From Bog-756 sp963778165 (GTDB taxonomy: Bacteria; Actinomycetota; Acidimicrobiia; Acidimicrobiales; RAAP-2): 64,000 nt of DNA. The DNA lies in contig CAVZTE010000003.1 of the NCBI GenBank assembly GCA_963778165.1, positions 372,001-436,000 on the forward strand, written 5' to 3'. Below the pieces are notes generated by a model, which was not told where the DNA came from, did not search any database, and saw nothing but the letters and a program-made list of their open reading frames with translations. The position numbers and the translations under genes were made by a program. Of the stretch, positions 21,339 through 30,824 are shown one piece after another. Position 1 is the stretch's first letter; every line of letters begins with the position of its first letter.

Positions 21339-22048
21339 GCGACCCGCCCATGGCTCCGGCCGAGCTGCCCCGGTCGCCCGAGTCGTCACCGGATCCCGGG
21401 CCGGGGACCGGCGCCGAAGGAGGACTCGCCGAACAGGTGGAGTCCGCCGCCCCCGACGTTGCCGGTGTTGCCGGTGTCACCGGTGAAGCCGATGAGGCCG
21501 AGGCCGCCGAGGTCACCGAGGCCACCGGGGCGGTCGGGGCCGGGGAGGACGGGGGAGCTTCGGTTGAGAACCCGGTGGCCGCGTCCGCCGGACCCGCCGC
21601 GGTGACAGGCGACTATCGGATGGCGCTGGTCACGGCGGTCACGGTCGATTTGCCCAACCCACATCCGACGGTGGTCCTGCGTGAGAGTGAGTCGCCACGC
21701 CGCCAGCTGTCGTTCTCCATCGCCATGCCCGACGCCATCGTGCTCTCGCACGCCCTCCGCCGCATTCCCACGCCCCGCCCGCTCACCCACGAGCTGGTCA
21801 CCGGCATCCTCCAGAAATTCGACATCGACGTGGTGGCCGTTCGGCTGGTCGGGCGGCAGGGATCGGTGTACTTCGCCGAGCTGGATCTCCGAGGTCGCAC
21901 CGGCCGGTCCGTGCACTCGTGCCGACCCTCGGATGCGCTGACGCTGGCCCTGCAGCAGGCGGTACCGGTCCCCATCCTCATCGACCGACGGCTGTTCGAG
22001 CAGGTGGGCGACGTGGCACCTCCGGGACCGTCAACCTCGGGGAGCTGA
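21335..22048 (+). CDS. Bifunctional nuclease (BFN/DUF151) family protein
   Basis: The C-terminal 140 residues form a BFN/DUF151 domain (from about DYRMALVTAVTVDLPNPHPTVVL to PSDALTLALQQAVPVPI). Members in plants and bacteria have been described as nucleases. The first 90 residues are an acidic, Ala/Glu/Gly-rich low-complexity extension not typical of the family. ATG 21335 overlaps the rodA stop, so the two are likely co-translated. Confidence 0.82.
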   Translation: MSDPPMAPAELPRSPESSPDPGPGTGAEGGLAEQVESAAPDVAGVAGVTGEADEAEAAEVTEATGAVGAGEDGGASVENPVAASAGPAAVTGDYRMALVTAVTVDLPNPHPTVVLRESESPRRQLSFSIAMPDAIVLSHALRRIPTPRPLTHELVTGILQKFDIDVVAVRLVGRQGSVYFAELDLRGRTGRSVHSCRPSDALTLALQQAVPVPILIDRRLFEQVGDVAPPGPSTSGS

Positions 22049-22097
22049 CGGCCAACTGATCAGCGGGGGAGCGCGGCAAGACGGTCCGTGTGGCGCC

Positions 22098-22730
22098 TCA
22101 TTGCGTGCCGTCGTTCTTCCTCGTCCGGCTCCGGGTCGGGTTGCCGAGGGGTGGACTGTGGTCGGTGGTCGTAGCGGTGTTGTTGACGGGGCAGTTGCCT
22201 TCGCTGCGGCCGCACGCCGCGAAGTCGCAGAGGCGACACAGCCAGGGCTGCTGACGGTTTTGAGTGTGGGCCGAGCGTTCCTCGGCTCTGGCCCGGGTGA
22301 CCGTGGTCAGCATGGTGTCCAGTGCCGCCGCCAGGTCGTCGACCTCGTCCGGGGTCAATCCGGACAGAGCGCTGGTCACCGACTCCTGGCGCGCTCGGAG
22401 TATCCGCTCGGCCATGCCACGGCCACTTCGGGTCAGGACCACGGACACGGCCCGTCCGTCCTGTGCTCCGACCCGCTCGACCAGGCCCTCGTCGGCGAGG
22501 CGATCGACGAGACGGACAGCGCCGGAGTGGGTCAGGCCCAGCACGGAACTCAACTCGGTCACCGATCCGCCGTCGAGGAACTCGTGCAACGCGGCCAGCG
22601 CGGCGGGGGCCGACGGGCCGAGCCCGGCAATCGACGCCACGGCGGCGTTCAGCCGGTCGGCGACCACCAGGCTCAACGCCCCCAGGGCGTTGGCCGCGTG
22701 CTGGTGGCTTGACCGTGTCGGCGACATCAT
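22098..22730 (-). CDS. MarR-family regulator with C-terminal Cys cluster
   Basis: A winged-helix regulator. The DNA-binding part (about residues 40-130) shows GGSVTELSSVLGLTHSGAVR and LADEGLVERVGAQDGRAVSV, the typical recognition helix and wing. After the dimerisation helix, the C-terminus carries WLCRLCDFAACGRSEGNCPV: four Cys in a C-x2-C-x4-C-x6-C pattern, suggesting a metal or redox site. The gene is divergent from ydeI and probably represses it and itself at the palindrome at 22742-22756. Two ATG codons are adjacent; the second (22727) fits the promoter spacing better. Confidence 0.88.
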   Translation of the reverse strand: MMSPTRSSHQHAANALGALSLVVADRLNAAVASIAGLGPSAPAALAALHEFLDGGSVTELSSVLGLTHSGAVRLVDRLADEGLVERVGAQDGRAVSVVLTRSGRGMAERILRARQESVTSALSGLTPDEVDDLAAALDTMLTTVTRARAEERSAHTQNRQQPWLCRLCDFAACGRSEGNCPVNNTATTTDHSPPLGNPTRSRTRKNDGTQ

Positions 22731-22732
22731 CC

Positions 22733-22739
22733 TAGGTTA
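22733..22739. promoter_or_regulatory. Shared symmetrical -10 box for marR and ydeI
   Basis: TAGGTTA reads as TAGGTT on the plus strand, 6 nt before the ydeI GTG at 22745. It reads as TAACCT on the minus strand, 6 nt before the marR ATG at 22727. One 7-bp element could therefore drive both divergent leaderless genes. Confidence 0.5.
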
Positions 22740-22741
22740 TA

Positions 22742-22756
22742 TGTGTGAGTCACACA
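22742..22756. promoter_or_regulatory. Palindromic candidate MarR operator
   Basis: TGTGTGAGTCACACA is a perfect 7-bp inverted repeat around one central base. It abuts the shared -10 box and covers the first codons of ydeI. Binding by the divergent MarR protein is an inference from position. Confidence 0.55.
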
Positions 22757-23353
22757 CAGTCCACACTCCCGGAGCTGCTGGTCCCGGACGCTGCGGCGTG
22801 GCACGACTGGCTCGACGGCCACGGGGGCGACCACTCCGGGGTCTGGCTGGTGCTGCACAAGAAGGGCGGTCACACGACGGCCCTGACCTACGCCCAAGCG
22901 CTTGACGAGGCGCTGTGCTTCGGCTGGATCGACGGGCAGATCGCACGACGTGACGAGGAGAGCTATCGCCAGCGCTTCACGCCGCGTCGTCCCGGCAGCC
23001 CCTGGTCCGCCCGGAACGTCGAGCACGTCGCCCGCCTGACCCAGGCTCGACGGATGCAGCCAGCCGGGATGGCGGCCGTCGAGGCGGCCAAGGCGCAAGG
23101 ACGGTGGCAGACGGCCTACCGCGGGCAGGCCGACATGGAGACCCCTCCCGATCTGGCCCAGGCTCTGGCCGCCAATCCCGCCGCAGCCGCCACGTTCGAC
23201 CAGTTGGACGCGGCCAATCGCTACGCCATCGTCTACCGGCTCAGCAACGTCAAGCGCCAGGCGACCCGGGAGCGCAAGCTGGCCGAGTACGTCGACATGC
23301 TCGCCCGTGGCGAGTCCCTCCATCCCCGCAAGGCCCGGAAGGACCGCCGGTGA
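22745..23353 (+). CDS. YdeI/OmpD-associated family protein
   Basis: A 202-residue protein of the YdeI family (bacteriocin-protection, YdeI/OmpD-associated). The family signature is visible in WLVLHKKGG, LTYAQALDEALCFGWIDGQ and QRFTPRRPGSPWSARNVEHV, and the C-terminal helix has NVKRQATRERKLAEYVDMLA. The biochemical function is unknown. The GTG start lies 6 nt after a TAGGTT box, and the gene is divergent from marR, its likely regulator. It ends at a strong hairpin shared with the convergent SEDS gene. Confidence 0.88.
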   Translation: MSHTQSTLPELLVPDAAAWHDWLDGHGGDHSGVWLVLHKKGGHTTALTYAQALDEALCFGWIDGQIARRDEESYRQRFTPRRPGSPWSARNVEHVARLTQARRMQPAGMAAVEAAKAQGRWQTAYRGQADMETPPDLAQALAANPAAAATFDQLDAANRYAIVYRLSNVKRQATRERKLAEYVDMLARGESLHPRKARKDRR

Positions 23354-23376
23354 CCCTCCCCGGTCGGCCCCAGGCT

Positions 23377-23401
23377 GATCGAGGGCTCAGTGCCCTCGAT
23401 C
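23377..23401. terminator. Bidirectional terminator hairpin
   Basis: GATCGAGGGC at 23377-23386 and GCCCTCGATC at 23392-23401 make a perfect 10-bp stem with a 5-nt loop between the convergent ydeI and SEDS genes. There is no T-tract. Confidence 0.65.
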
Positions 23402-23408
23402 GTCGGAG

Positions 23409-24818
23409 CTAGCCGCCGCTCAGTAACCGCTCCCGTCGCTGCTGACTCTGTTCGTACAGTTCCTGGTCGGCCGCGTCGGAGGCGGCGTTGCCTTCGTCGG
23501 AGATCCTCATCAGCAGGGCGATGAGCACGTAGTTGGCGATCAGGGCCGAGCCCCCGTACGAGACGAAGGGCAGGGTGATACCGGTCAGGGGAAGCAGCCG
23601 GACGATGCCGGCAATGATGAAGAAGGCCTGGAACCCGACGATCATGGTCAACCCCACTGCGGTGAGCTTGGCGAACTCCGACCTCGCGGCCTGGGCGATC
23701 CGGAGACCCGCCCCGACCAGCAGCATGAATGCCACCACCACCATCGTCGAGCCCAGCAGGCCCATCTCCTCGCCGATGATGGCGAAGATGAAGTCGGTCT
23801 GGGGGATGGGAATCGTATAGGCGCCGGCCCCGAGTCCCAGTCCGGTTCCACCGATCCCGCCCGACCCCAGCGAGTACCAGGCCTCGCGCAGCTGACGGCC
23901 GGGGTCGGCGGGGAGAATCCTCCACGGGTCGAGCCAGGTCTCGACCCGGATGTGGGTCTGACTGAGGTATTTCCCCGACACGTAAGCCCCGATGGCGAAC
24001 AAGACGATTCCGAGTACCAGATAACCGGTGCGCCCAGTGGTCACCCACAGCATGCCGATGAACAGGGTGAACAGCAGGGCGGAGAAGCCGATGTCGTGCT
24101 CGAGACTCATGACCCCGATGGCGAACGCCCAGGCCAGAACGATGGGAACCAGTGGCCGGGGATCGAGCACCAACCTGTTGCCGAGGCGGGCGGTCGGAAT
24201 GGTGAGCAGCTCGCGCTTCTCGGCGAAGTAGGAGGCGAAGAAGATGACCAGCACCACTTTGCCCAGCTCGACCGGCTGGAATTGGAAGCGCCCGGCATGT
24301 ACCCACAGTCGGGCCCCGTTGATGTTCTCGCCGAAGTGGGGGACCAACGGGAGCAGGAGGAGGATGACGCCGGCCACCAACAGGAGATAGCGGTAGCGGT
24401 CGAGGTCCCTTGATCGCCGGATGATCGCCAGGGTGAGGACGTAGGCAGCGACCCCGCCTGCGGTCCATGCCGCCTGTAGCGGGGCGTAGGACACTGCAGT
24501 CCCGAGGTCGATCCGGAGGATCATCACATAGCCCAGGCCGTTGAGCAGGAAGGCGATGGGCAGCACCACGGAGATGGCCCGGGGCACGAAGATCCGGTTG
24601 GCGATATGGGCCACGCCCCCGAGGCCCAACATGGCCAACAGCAGGGGCACCGCATCCGTCGGCAATTTGGCGGTGTTCCCGAAGATCATCAGGGAGTAGG
24701 CGGCCACGATGATGACCGAGGCCGCCACCAACAGACCCAATTCGGTCCGACGACGGGCCTTGAATGCACTGCGGAGGACCTTCGGGTCGGGATGGTCCAC
24801 GAGGGCAGTGGCGGGCAT
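23409..24818 (-). CDS. FtsW/RodA/SpoVE family SEDS protein (second copy)
   Basis: A 469-residue polytopic protein with about twelve hydrophobic segments. Its N-terminal extension of two to three helices matches the long SEDS proteins encoded near PP2C and pbpA genes in actinobacteria. Signature elements are GENINGARLWVHAGRFQFQP, the Asp in MSLEHDIGFSALLF and the C-terminal LTGITLPFVSYGG. It lacks the FKQPDLGTA wording of the first copy but keeps the Asp. No pbp or ftsI gene is adjacent in this window. Confidence 0.88.
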   Translation of the reverse strand: MPATALVDHPDPKVLRSAFKARRRTELGLLVAASVIIVAAYSLMIFGNTAKLPTDAVPLLLAMLGLGGVAHIANRIFVPRAISVVLPIAFLLNGLGYVMILRIDLGTAVSYAPLQAAWTAGGVAAYVLTLAIIRRSRDLDRYRYLLLVAGVILLLLPLVPHFGENINGARLWVHAGRFQFQPVELGKVVLVIFFASYFAEKRELLTIPTARLGNRLVLDPRPLVPIVLAWAFAIGVMSLEHDIGFSALLFTLFIGMLWVTTGRTGYLVLGIVLFAIGAYVSGKYLSQTHIRVETWLDPWRILPADPGRQLREAWYSLGSGGIGGTGLGLGAGAYTIPIPQTDFIFAIIGEEMGLLGSTMVVVAFMLLVGAGLRIAQAARSEFAKLTAVGLTMIVGFQAFFIIAGIVRLLPLTGITLPFVSYGGSALIANYVLIALLMRISDEGNAASDAADQELYEQSQQRRERLLSGG

Positions 24819-24826
24819 CCTGGCTG

Positions 24827-24832
24827 AGCCTA
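24827..24832 (-). promoter_or_regulatory. Likely -10 box for the second SEDS gene
   Basis: On the minus strand TAGGCT ends 8 nt before the ATG at 24818. Confidence 0.4.
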
Positions 24833-24922
24833 CTGGTGCCCGGCCCGCCGACGGTGGAGCCAGCCGAGCCGGCCGGGGATACGATCGGGCTCCAATGGGA
24901 TCCCTGTCATGACTGCTCGACC

Positions 24923-27497
24923 GTGACGGAACCGTCGATTTCGGTGCCGGACCGGACCTCGGAGGGTCAACCGGGCGGGAGGCCCTCGGTCGGCGTCGAT
25001 CACCGGCGCTCCGGATCGGTGTGGTCCTCCCTGTCGGACGCCACGGGCGGGGGCGCCGCCGTCCCCACAGTCCCTGACCGGGAGGGGTCTCCCTCGGGCA
25101 CCCGACCAGCGCGAGGACCGCTTCATCAACCGCGAGCTCTCCTGGTTGGATTTCGGCGCCCGGCTCTTGGACCTGGCCTCCGACGACCGGCTCCCCCTAC
25201 TCGAGCGGATCAAGTTCCTGTCCATCTTCTCGGAGGGCCTGGACGAGTTCTTCCAGGTGCGGGTGGCGGGTCTCGAGGACCAGGTCGCCGCGGGCCTGCG
25301 AACCCGCTCGCCGGACGGGATGAGCCCCCGCCAACAGCTCCTGGCCATCACCGGCCGGGCTCACGAACTGGTCGGACGCCAGGCAAGGATCTTCACTGAT
25401 CAGGTCGTGCCGGCTCTGGAGGCGGGCGGTGTGGTCATGTCGGACTGGCACATGCTCGACGATGCCGACCGGATCTACCTCGACGAGGTGTTCAACCGCC
25501 AGATCTTCCCCATCCTCACGCCCCTGGCCGTCGACCAGGGACACCCCTTCCCCTATATCTCGGACCTCTCGCTCAATCTGGTGGTCCGGGTGGTCAACCC
25601 GGTGGATGGGGAGGAGCGGATCGCCCGGGTCAAGGTCCCCCCGCTCCTGTCGCGCTTCGTGGTGATGCCCGACCAGAAGCGGTTCGTCCCCGTCGAGCAG
25701 GTCATTGCCGCCCACCTGGACAGCATCTTCCCGTCGATGACCATCACCGAGCACCATGCCTTCCGGCTCACCCGCAACGCCGACCTCTCGGTGGAGGAGG
25801 ACGAGGCGGCCAATCTGTTGGCCGCTGTCGAGCTGGAGCTGCACCGACGGCGGTTCGGGCAGGCCGTGCGGTTGGAGGTGTCAGGCGCCATCTCCACCGA
25901 CCTCTTGGACATGCTCATCGCCGAGGTCGACATCCCCGAAGACAACGTGTACCTGTTCGATGTCCCCATCGACCTCGGCGGGCTCCGGGCCCTGGCCGAG
26001 CTGGACCGGCCGGACCTCCAGGCGGCCCCCTGGACCCCGGTCACCCCGCCGCAACTGGCCGGCGGGGCCGACCTCTTCTCCATCCTGGCCACCCGGGACG
26101 TGCTGGTCCACCATCCCTACGAGTCCTTCGCCGCCTCGGTCGAGGCCTTCGTGACCCTGGCCGCCGAGGACCCCGAGGTGCTGGCCATCAAGCAGACCCT
26201 CTACCGGACCGGGGACAACAGCCCGGTGGTGGCAGCCCTGGTGCGGGCGTCCCAGACCGGCAAAGAGGTCACCGCCGTGGTCGAGATCCAGGCCCGGTTC
26301 GACGAGAAGGTCAATATCGGCTGGGCCCGAACACTGGAAGAAGCCGGGGTCCAGGTCCACTACGGCCTGGTCACCCTCAAGACCCACTCGAAGATCTCCC
26401 TGGTGGTGCGGCGTGAAGGGGACGAGATCCGGCGCTACTGCCACCTCGGGAGCGGCAACTACAACTCCCGGACGGCCCGGACCTATGAGGACATCGGGCT
26501 GTTTACCGCCGACCCCGACATCGGTGCCGACGTGGGGGAGCTGTTCAACATGCTCACCGGCTCGGGCGAGTCGCCCACCTTCCGCCGGTTGGTGGTGTCG
26601 CCCATCTCCACCCGGGCCATGTTGTTGGCCGCCATCGGCGAGGAGGCCGAGGCCGGCCCGTCCGGCCGGATCATCCTCAAGACCAACGGATTGACCGATC
26701 CGGCCATCATCGACGCCTTGTACCAGGCATCTCAAGCCGGGGTGCGGGTGGACCTGATCGTCCGGGGACGGTGCTGCCTCCGGCCGGGCGTGCCCGGACT
26801 CTCCGACACCGTCACCGTCCGCTCCCTGGTGGGCCGGTACCTGGAGCACTCACGGATCTTCAGCTTCGGCGGCGTGGCCGATCGCCCCGTGCGGATCTCC
26901 TTCGGCTCACCCGACCTGATGGAGCGCAACCTCGACCGGCGGGTGGAGGTCATCGTCCCGGTCGACGACCCCGAGATCCAGCTCCGGTTGAGCGAACTGC
27001 TCGAAGCGGCCCTGCGCGATCAAGCGAACTCATGGACCCTGAACTCCGACGGGAGTTGGGAGAAGGTGGCGGTCCTCGATGGAGGGGGTGGGCTGGGGTT
27101 CAGCTTCCAGGATCTCTGCCAAAGGCAGGCTCTGGAATCCCACCGGCCCCGGATCGGTACGACCCCGGCCGTGCTGACGGGGCAAACGGCGACACCGACA
27201 CCGGGTTCGAAGGCCGGGGCGAAGACCCTCGCCGGGGCTCGTCGGACGGAACCGACGTCCGAGCCTCGGACGTCGACCTACGCCGAGACCCCGACGACCG
27301 CCGACGACCCCGACGACGACGAGCCCCACCGGGACGGGGACGACGCCGAGACGGCGCCGGTGGCTGCCAGCTTGGATGAGACGACGCCGCTGAAGGCACT
27401 GGGGTGGCCGTTGCGCCTGGCCCAGTCGGCACTGGTGCCGCCGGCCCGGCGGGGCCACCCGACCCGATGGCTGAGGAAGCTCCGGAGCCTGCTGTAG
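24923..27497 (+). CDS. ppk1: Polyphosphate kinase 1, likely frameshift in the N-terminus
   Basis: PPK1 makes polyphosphate from ATP. The conserved start of the fold, DRFINRELSWLDFGARLLDL, is at 25118-25177. Catalytic His residues are seen in TLKTHSKISLVV (phospho-His) and GRYLEHSRIFSFGG, along with YCHLGSGNYNSRTARTYED. The frame holding the conserved region has only a TTG at 25146 as start, inside the motif. A coding-like frame from GTG 24923 (MTEPSISVPDRTSEG) joins it if one indel near 25100 is corrected. The last 110 residues are an acidic low-complexity tail overlapping the convergent gene by 220 bp. Confidence 0.88.
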
Positions 27498-28591
27498 GTG
27501 GACCTCTTCTCGAACTCGATCGAGGCGTAGGCCAGGCCCCCGAACGGTATGGGCAGCCAGAAGTTCACCGCCCGGTAGGCCAGCACCCCGGAGAGGGCCT
27601 CGCCGGCGGTGGGGCCGAAGCCGGTGATCATCGACACCAGGACGAACTCGACGACGCCGAGGCCTCCCGGGGTGATGGGGATAGCTGCCAGGACGTTGGC
27701 CAGGCCGTAGGCCATCAGCAGGTCGACAGGCGAGATGAAGTGGCTGAAGGCCGCCACGAAGACCCACAGTGATGCCGCGTCGAGCAGCCAGTTGGCCGCA
27801 GCCCAGCCCACCGCCCTCCTGGTCAGGGCCCGATCCTCCATCAGGGCGGCGAACTTGGCGGCCAACCGCTCCACCAGGGCCGTGGTCCGGTCGGCATCGA
27901 GGAAGCGGATCCGGCCGGCGATCCTCCGGATCACCTGGCTGGCCCGTTCCTGGCCCCGGGTCAGCAGGTAGAACAGCCCCCCGAAGGCGCCGAGGAGGAT
28001 GACCCCGATGCCCGCCGCCACGATGACCAGGATGGACCCCGACTCCTGGCCCCCCCGCCCGGCCGGGACATGGAAGCCGTGGGTCACCAGTGACGCCACC
28101 AGCGACATCCAGAAGATCACGTTGAGCACCACCGCCGAACCGATCCCCTGGGTCCCGAGGGCGAACCCGGCGTCCGATCCACTCACGCCGGACTGGGTCA
28201 GGAGGCGGTAGCCCAGGGCCGCCCCCGGGGCGTTGCCTCCGGGGGACACATGGCTCAGCGCCAGGGTGGACAGGTTGATCCTGAACAGGTGGAACCGCTT
28301 GGGCCCGTCGTGGGGCAGCACGGCGTGGGTCAACTGGGCGTAGGCAGCCAGGGCGGCAACCTCGAGGAGCACCCCCAGGGCCAGGTAGGCGATGTTGATG
28401 TGGGCCAGGGTGTTGACCTCGGCGCGGTGGCTGGCCGCCAGGGGCAGAGCCACGTAGAACACGAAGAGGAAGATCAGGACGGTGCCCACGCTGAGACGCA
28501 CGTCTCGGCGGGCGAACGGGCCGCGGTGCCACCACCGAAGGTGGGCTCGGGGAGTACCCGGGTCTGCCGGTTCGGCGGCCATGACCACCAT
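27278..28591 (-). CDS. Flippase-like membrane protein (LPG synthase TM / UPF0104 family)
   Basis: A polytopic protein with about eight hydrophobic segments matching the lysylphosphatidylglycerol synthetase transmembrane family. Typical motifs are SHVSPGGNAPGAALGYRLL and AIPITPGGLGVVEFVL, with AYRAVNFWLPIPFG near the end. There is no C-terminal synthetase domain, so it is probably a lipid flippase-like protein, not an aminoacyl-lipid synthase. The start is taken as ATG 28591 (TTG 28615 and ATG 28582 are alternatives). The C-terminal 60 residues are Ser/Gly-rich and overlap ppk1 on the other strand. Confidence 0.82.
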   Translation of the reverse strand: MVVMAAEPADPGTPRAHLRWWHRGPFARRDVRLSVGTVLIFLFVFYVALPLAASHRAEVNTLAHINIAYLALGVLLEVAALAAYAQLTHAVLPHDGPKRFHLFRINLSTLALSHVSPGGNAPGAALGYRLLTQSGVSGSDAGFALGTQGIGSAVVLNVIFWMSLVASLVTHGFHVPAGRGGQESGSILVIVAAGIGVILLGAFGGLFYLLTRGQERASQVIRRIAGRIRFLDADRTTALVERLAAKFAALMEDRALTRRAVGWAAANWLLDAASLWVFVAAFSHFISPVDLLMAYGLANVLAAIPITPGGLGVVEFVLVSMITGFGPTAGEALSGVLAYRAVNFWLPIPFGGLAYASIEFEKRSTYSRLRSFLSHRVGWPRRAGGTSADWARRNGHPSAFSGVVSSKLAATGAVSASSPSRWGSSSSGSSAVVGVSA

Positions 28592-28632
28592 GTTTGCACG
28601 CCGACCCCCCTCCAACCTGACATGCTGACGGG

Positions 28633-29994
28633 GTGGTGGAGCCGGCCCAGAGCGAACGCAGCGCCGATCCGTCCTCCGGGACGGCCGGCAACGGGCTGCC
28701 GGCAGGCGAGGGATCGACTCCGGTATCGGTTACCCGGGTGACCACCCCGGAGCAGACCACGGTGATCAACGAGACCACGGTCGAGGTCCTCGACCGGGCC
28801 GTCGGGCCCGACGCCCCTCGCCGTGAGCGGCTGTTCGCCGCGGCTTCGGCCAAGGGCGTCCCGCTCCGCACCATCTTGACGGTCGACGCGGTGGTCATCG
28901 CCACCTGGATCATCTACCGCCTGATCGGCCGGCTGCGCGAGGTCATCCTGTGGATCCTGATCGCGGCCTTCATCGCCCTGGTGCTGAACCCGTCGGTCAA
29001 CTTCCTCCAGCGGCGCCAGTTCCGGCGGGGAGCAGCCGTCGGGGTTGGTCTTTGCCGTCGCCGTCATCTTCTTCGCCGGACTGATGGGGCTGTTCGGGTA
29101 CCCGTTGGTGAACTCGCTGACCCACGTGGCCACCAGCCTGCCCACCATGGTCAAACAGGTACAGAAGGGGCACGGCTGGCTGGCCCACACCTTGCAGCAC
29201 TTCCACCTGCTGACCTGGGTGCAGAAGAACGCCCCCAAGCTGGAGACGTACGCCAAAAACCTGAGCAAGCCGGCCCTCAGCGAAGGCACCAACCTGGCCG
29301 GGCGCGGTGTTCTCCACCATCCTGTCCCTGTTCACCATCGCCTTCTTGTCCCTGTTCATGCTGCTGGAGGCGCCCAGGATCCGGGCCGGAGTGCTCGGGA
29401 CCATGCGGCCGGACCGCCGGAAGGACCTCGAGGACATCGCCCACCAGGTCTCCCACCAGGTCACCGGCTACGTGTTGGGCACCATCGCCCTCTCACTGAT
29501 GTTCGGAGTGGTGGTCCTGGTCACCATGTTGATCCTCGGGGTGCCCTTCGCCCTCCTCGTCGGGCTGTGGGTGGCCCTGGTGGCCATGATCCCCCTGGTC
29601 GGGGGGTTGATCGCCGCCGTGCCCAGCGTGTTGATCGCCCTCTTGCACTCGCCCACGTCCGGCGTGGTCATGCTCATCGTCTTCGTGGGCTTCCAGCTGG
29701 TCGAGAACCATTTCCTCTACCCGGTGATCATGAGCCGGTCGGTGCGGATGAACCCGCTGTGGGTGCTGCTCTCGGTGCTGATCGGGGCCAATCTGGGAGG
29801 CGTGTTCGGGTCGACGCCTCGGAGCGCTGGCCGGGGCGCTGGTGGCCATCCCGGTGGGCGGGGCGGTCCAGGTGATCTTCAAGGAGCTGTGGACCCGAAC
29901 CCAGGCCACCGGTGGCGGGTCCGATGACGGTGCCGAAGGAGGGATCGCCGGTCCCCGCGGGGAAATGACGGAGAGTGACACAGCGAGCACGTGA
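28633..29994 (+). CDS. AI-2E-family transporter (PF01594 type), three frameshifts
   Basis: The three open pieces together form one AI-2E/PerM-type membrane protein: an N-terminal hydrophilic region and first helices (to about 29035), a middle piece with VFAVAVIFFAGLMGLFGYPL, then the conserved helices with FMLLEAPRIR, GLWVALVAMIPLVGGLIAAV and VENHFLYPVIMSRSVRMNP. A fourth frame supplies the end (LAGALVAIPVGGAVQVIFKE) to TGA at 29994. Indels are near 29042, 29303 and 29815, the first two repaired by removing one base. Substrate is unknown. CATGCT ends 6 nt before the GTG start. Confidence 0.8.
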
Positions 29995-30002
29995 CCGGCT
30001 CC

Positions 30003-30008
30003 TAAGCT
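30003..30008 (+). promoter_or_regulatory. Likely -10 box of leaderless mannosyltransferase promoter
   Basis: TAAGCT ends 6 nt before the ATG at 30015. Confidence 0.5.
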
Positions 30009-30014
30009 GCGGGG

Positions 30015-30758
30015 ATGAACGTCCTTGTGGTCCTGCCTACGTATAACGAGGCAGAGAACATCGAGCAGGTCCTGCGCCGGATCCGGGGGGCGCTCGACGA
30101 GGCCACCATCCTGGTGGTGGACGACGGGAGCCCGGATGGCACCGCCGACATGGCCGAGCGGATCGGCAAGGAGCTGGGCCACGTCGAGCTGCTGCGGAGG
30201 CACCAGAAGTCCGGATTGGGCAGCGCCTACCGCGACGGGTTCCGGTGGGGGCTCGAACGGGGCTTCGATGCCTGTGTGGAGATGGACGCCGACCTCCAGC
30301 ACGAGCCGGAAGCCCTACCGGCCCTGGTGGCGCCGCTCAGCCAGGGACACGACGTGGTGATCGGCTCGAGATACGTGGAGGGCGGTTCCATCCCCGACTG
30401 GACGTGGTCGAGGCGGCTGCTGTCGCGGGGAGGAAACATCTACGCCTCCACGCTGCTCGGGCTGGGAGTCACCGACTCGACGGCCGGGTTCCGGGTGTAC
30501 TCGTCCTCGGTGCTCCGCAGCATCGACCTCAGTCAGATCAGGGCCGAAGGCTACGGGTTCCAGATCGAGATGACCTACCAGGCCAAGCGGTCCGGAGCCT
30601 CGGTGAAGGAGATCCCCATCCGGTTCCTGGACCGGGTGGACGGGGAGTCGAAGATGTCGGCGTTCATCGTCGTCGAGGCCCTGGGATTGGTGACCTGGTG
30701 GGGGGTGCAACGGCTGTTCGAGGGAGGGCGGGGGACGCGAACGAGCCCCAGCCGGTGA
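30015..30758 (+). CDS. Polyprenol-phosphate mannosyltransferase (GT2)
   Basis: A 247-residue family 2 glycosyltransferase matching the Dpm1/Ppm1 catalytic domain, which moves mannose from GDP-mannose to a polyprenyl phosphate. It has VVLPTYNEAENI, VVDDGSPDGTADMAERIG, the DxD region VEMDADLQHEP, GSRYVEGG and TDSTAGFRVY. No membrane or acyltransferase domain is fused. The product would feed protein or lipoglycan mannosylation outside the membrane. Exact acceptor and sugar are inferred from family. Confidence 0.9.
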   Translation: MNVLVVLPTYNEAENIEQVLRRIRGALDEATILVVDDGSPDGTADMAERIGKELGHVELLRRHQKSGLGSAYRDGFRWGLERGFDACVEMDADLQHEPEALPALVAPLSQGHDVVIGSRYVEGGSIPDWTWSRRLLSRGGNIYASTLLGLGVTDSTAGFRVYSSSVLRSIDLSQIRAEGYGFQIEMTYQAKRSGASVKEIPIRFLDRVDGESKMSAFIVVEALGLVTWWGVQRLFEGGRGTRTSPSR

Positions 30759-30824
30759 GCTCCTGACCTCGCCTATGCCAGGAACGGGTCCGGTGCCTGT
30801 CGAACGCCCGGACCCGCGGCTTCG

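Noticed and set aside
19368..21389. Very long minus-strand open frame opposite aroE and rodA (also 45692-48607, 2672-4294, 7700-9391 and others)
   Set aside because: These antisense frames are rich in Gly/His/Arg/Pro/Asp-repeat composition typical of the shadow of high-GC3 coding sequence. They contain no recognisable domain, and strong genes occupy the other strand.
22742..22756. CRP/FNR-type binding site at TGTGTGAGTCACACA
   Set aside because: It resembles a CRP half-site pair (TGTGA/TCACA) but the spacing between arms is far too short. The adjacent MarR gene is the simpler partner.
28633..29994. Programmed frameshifting in the AI-2E-type gene
   Set aside because: Three shifts in one gene without slippery sites, in a window full of similar single-base errors, argue against a programmed mechanism.
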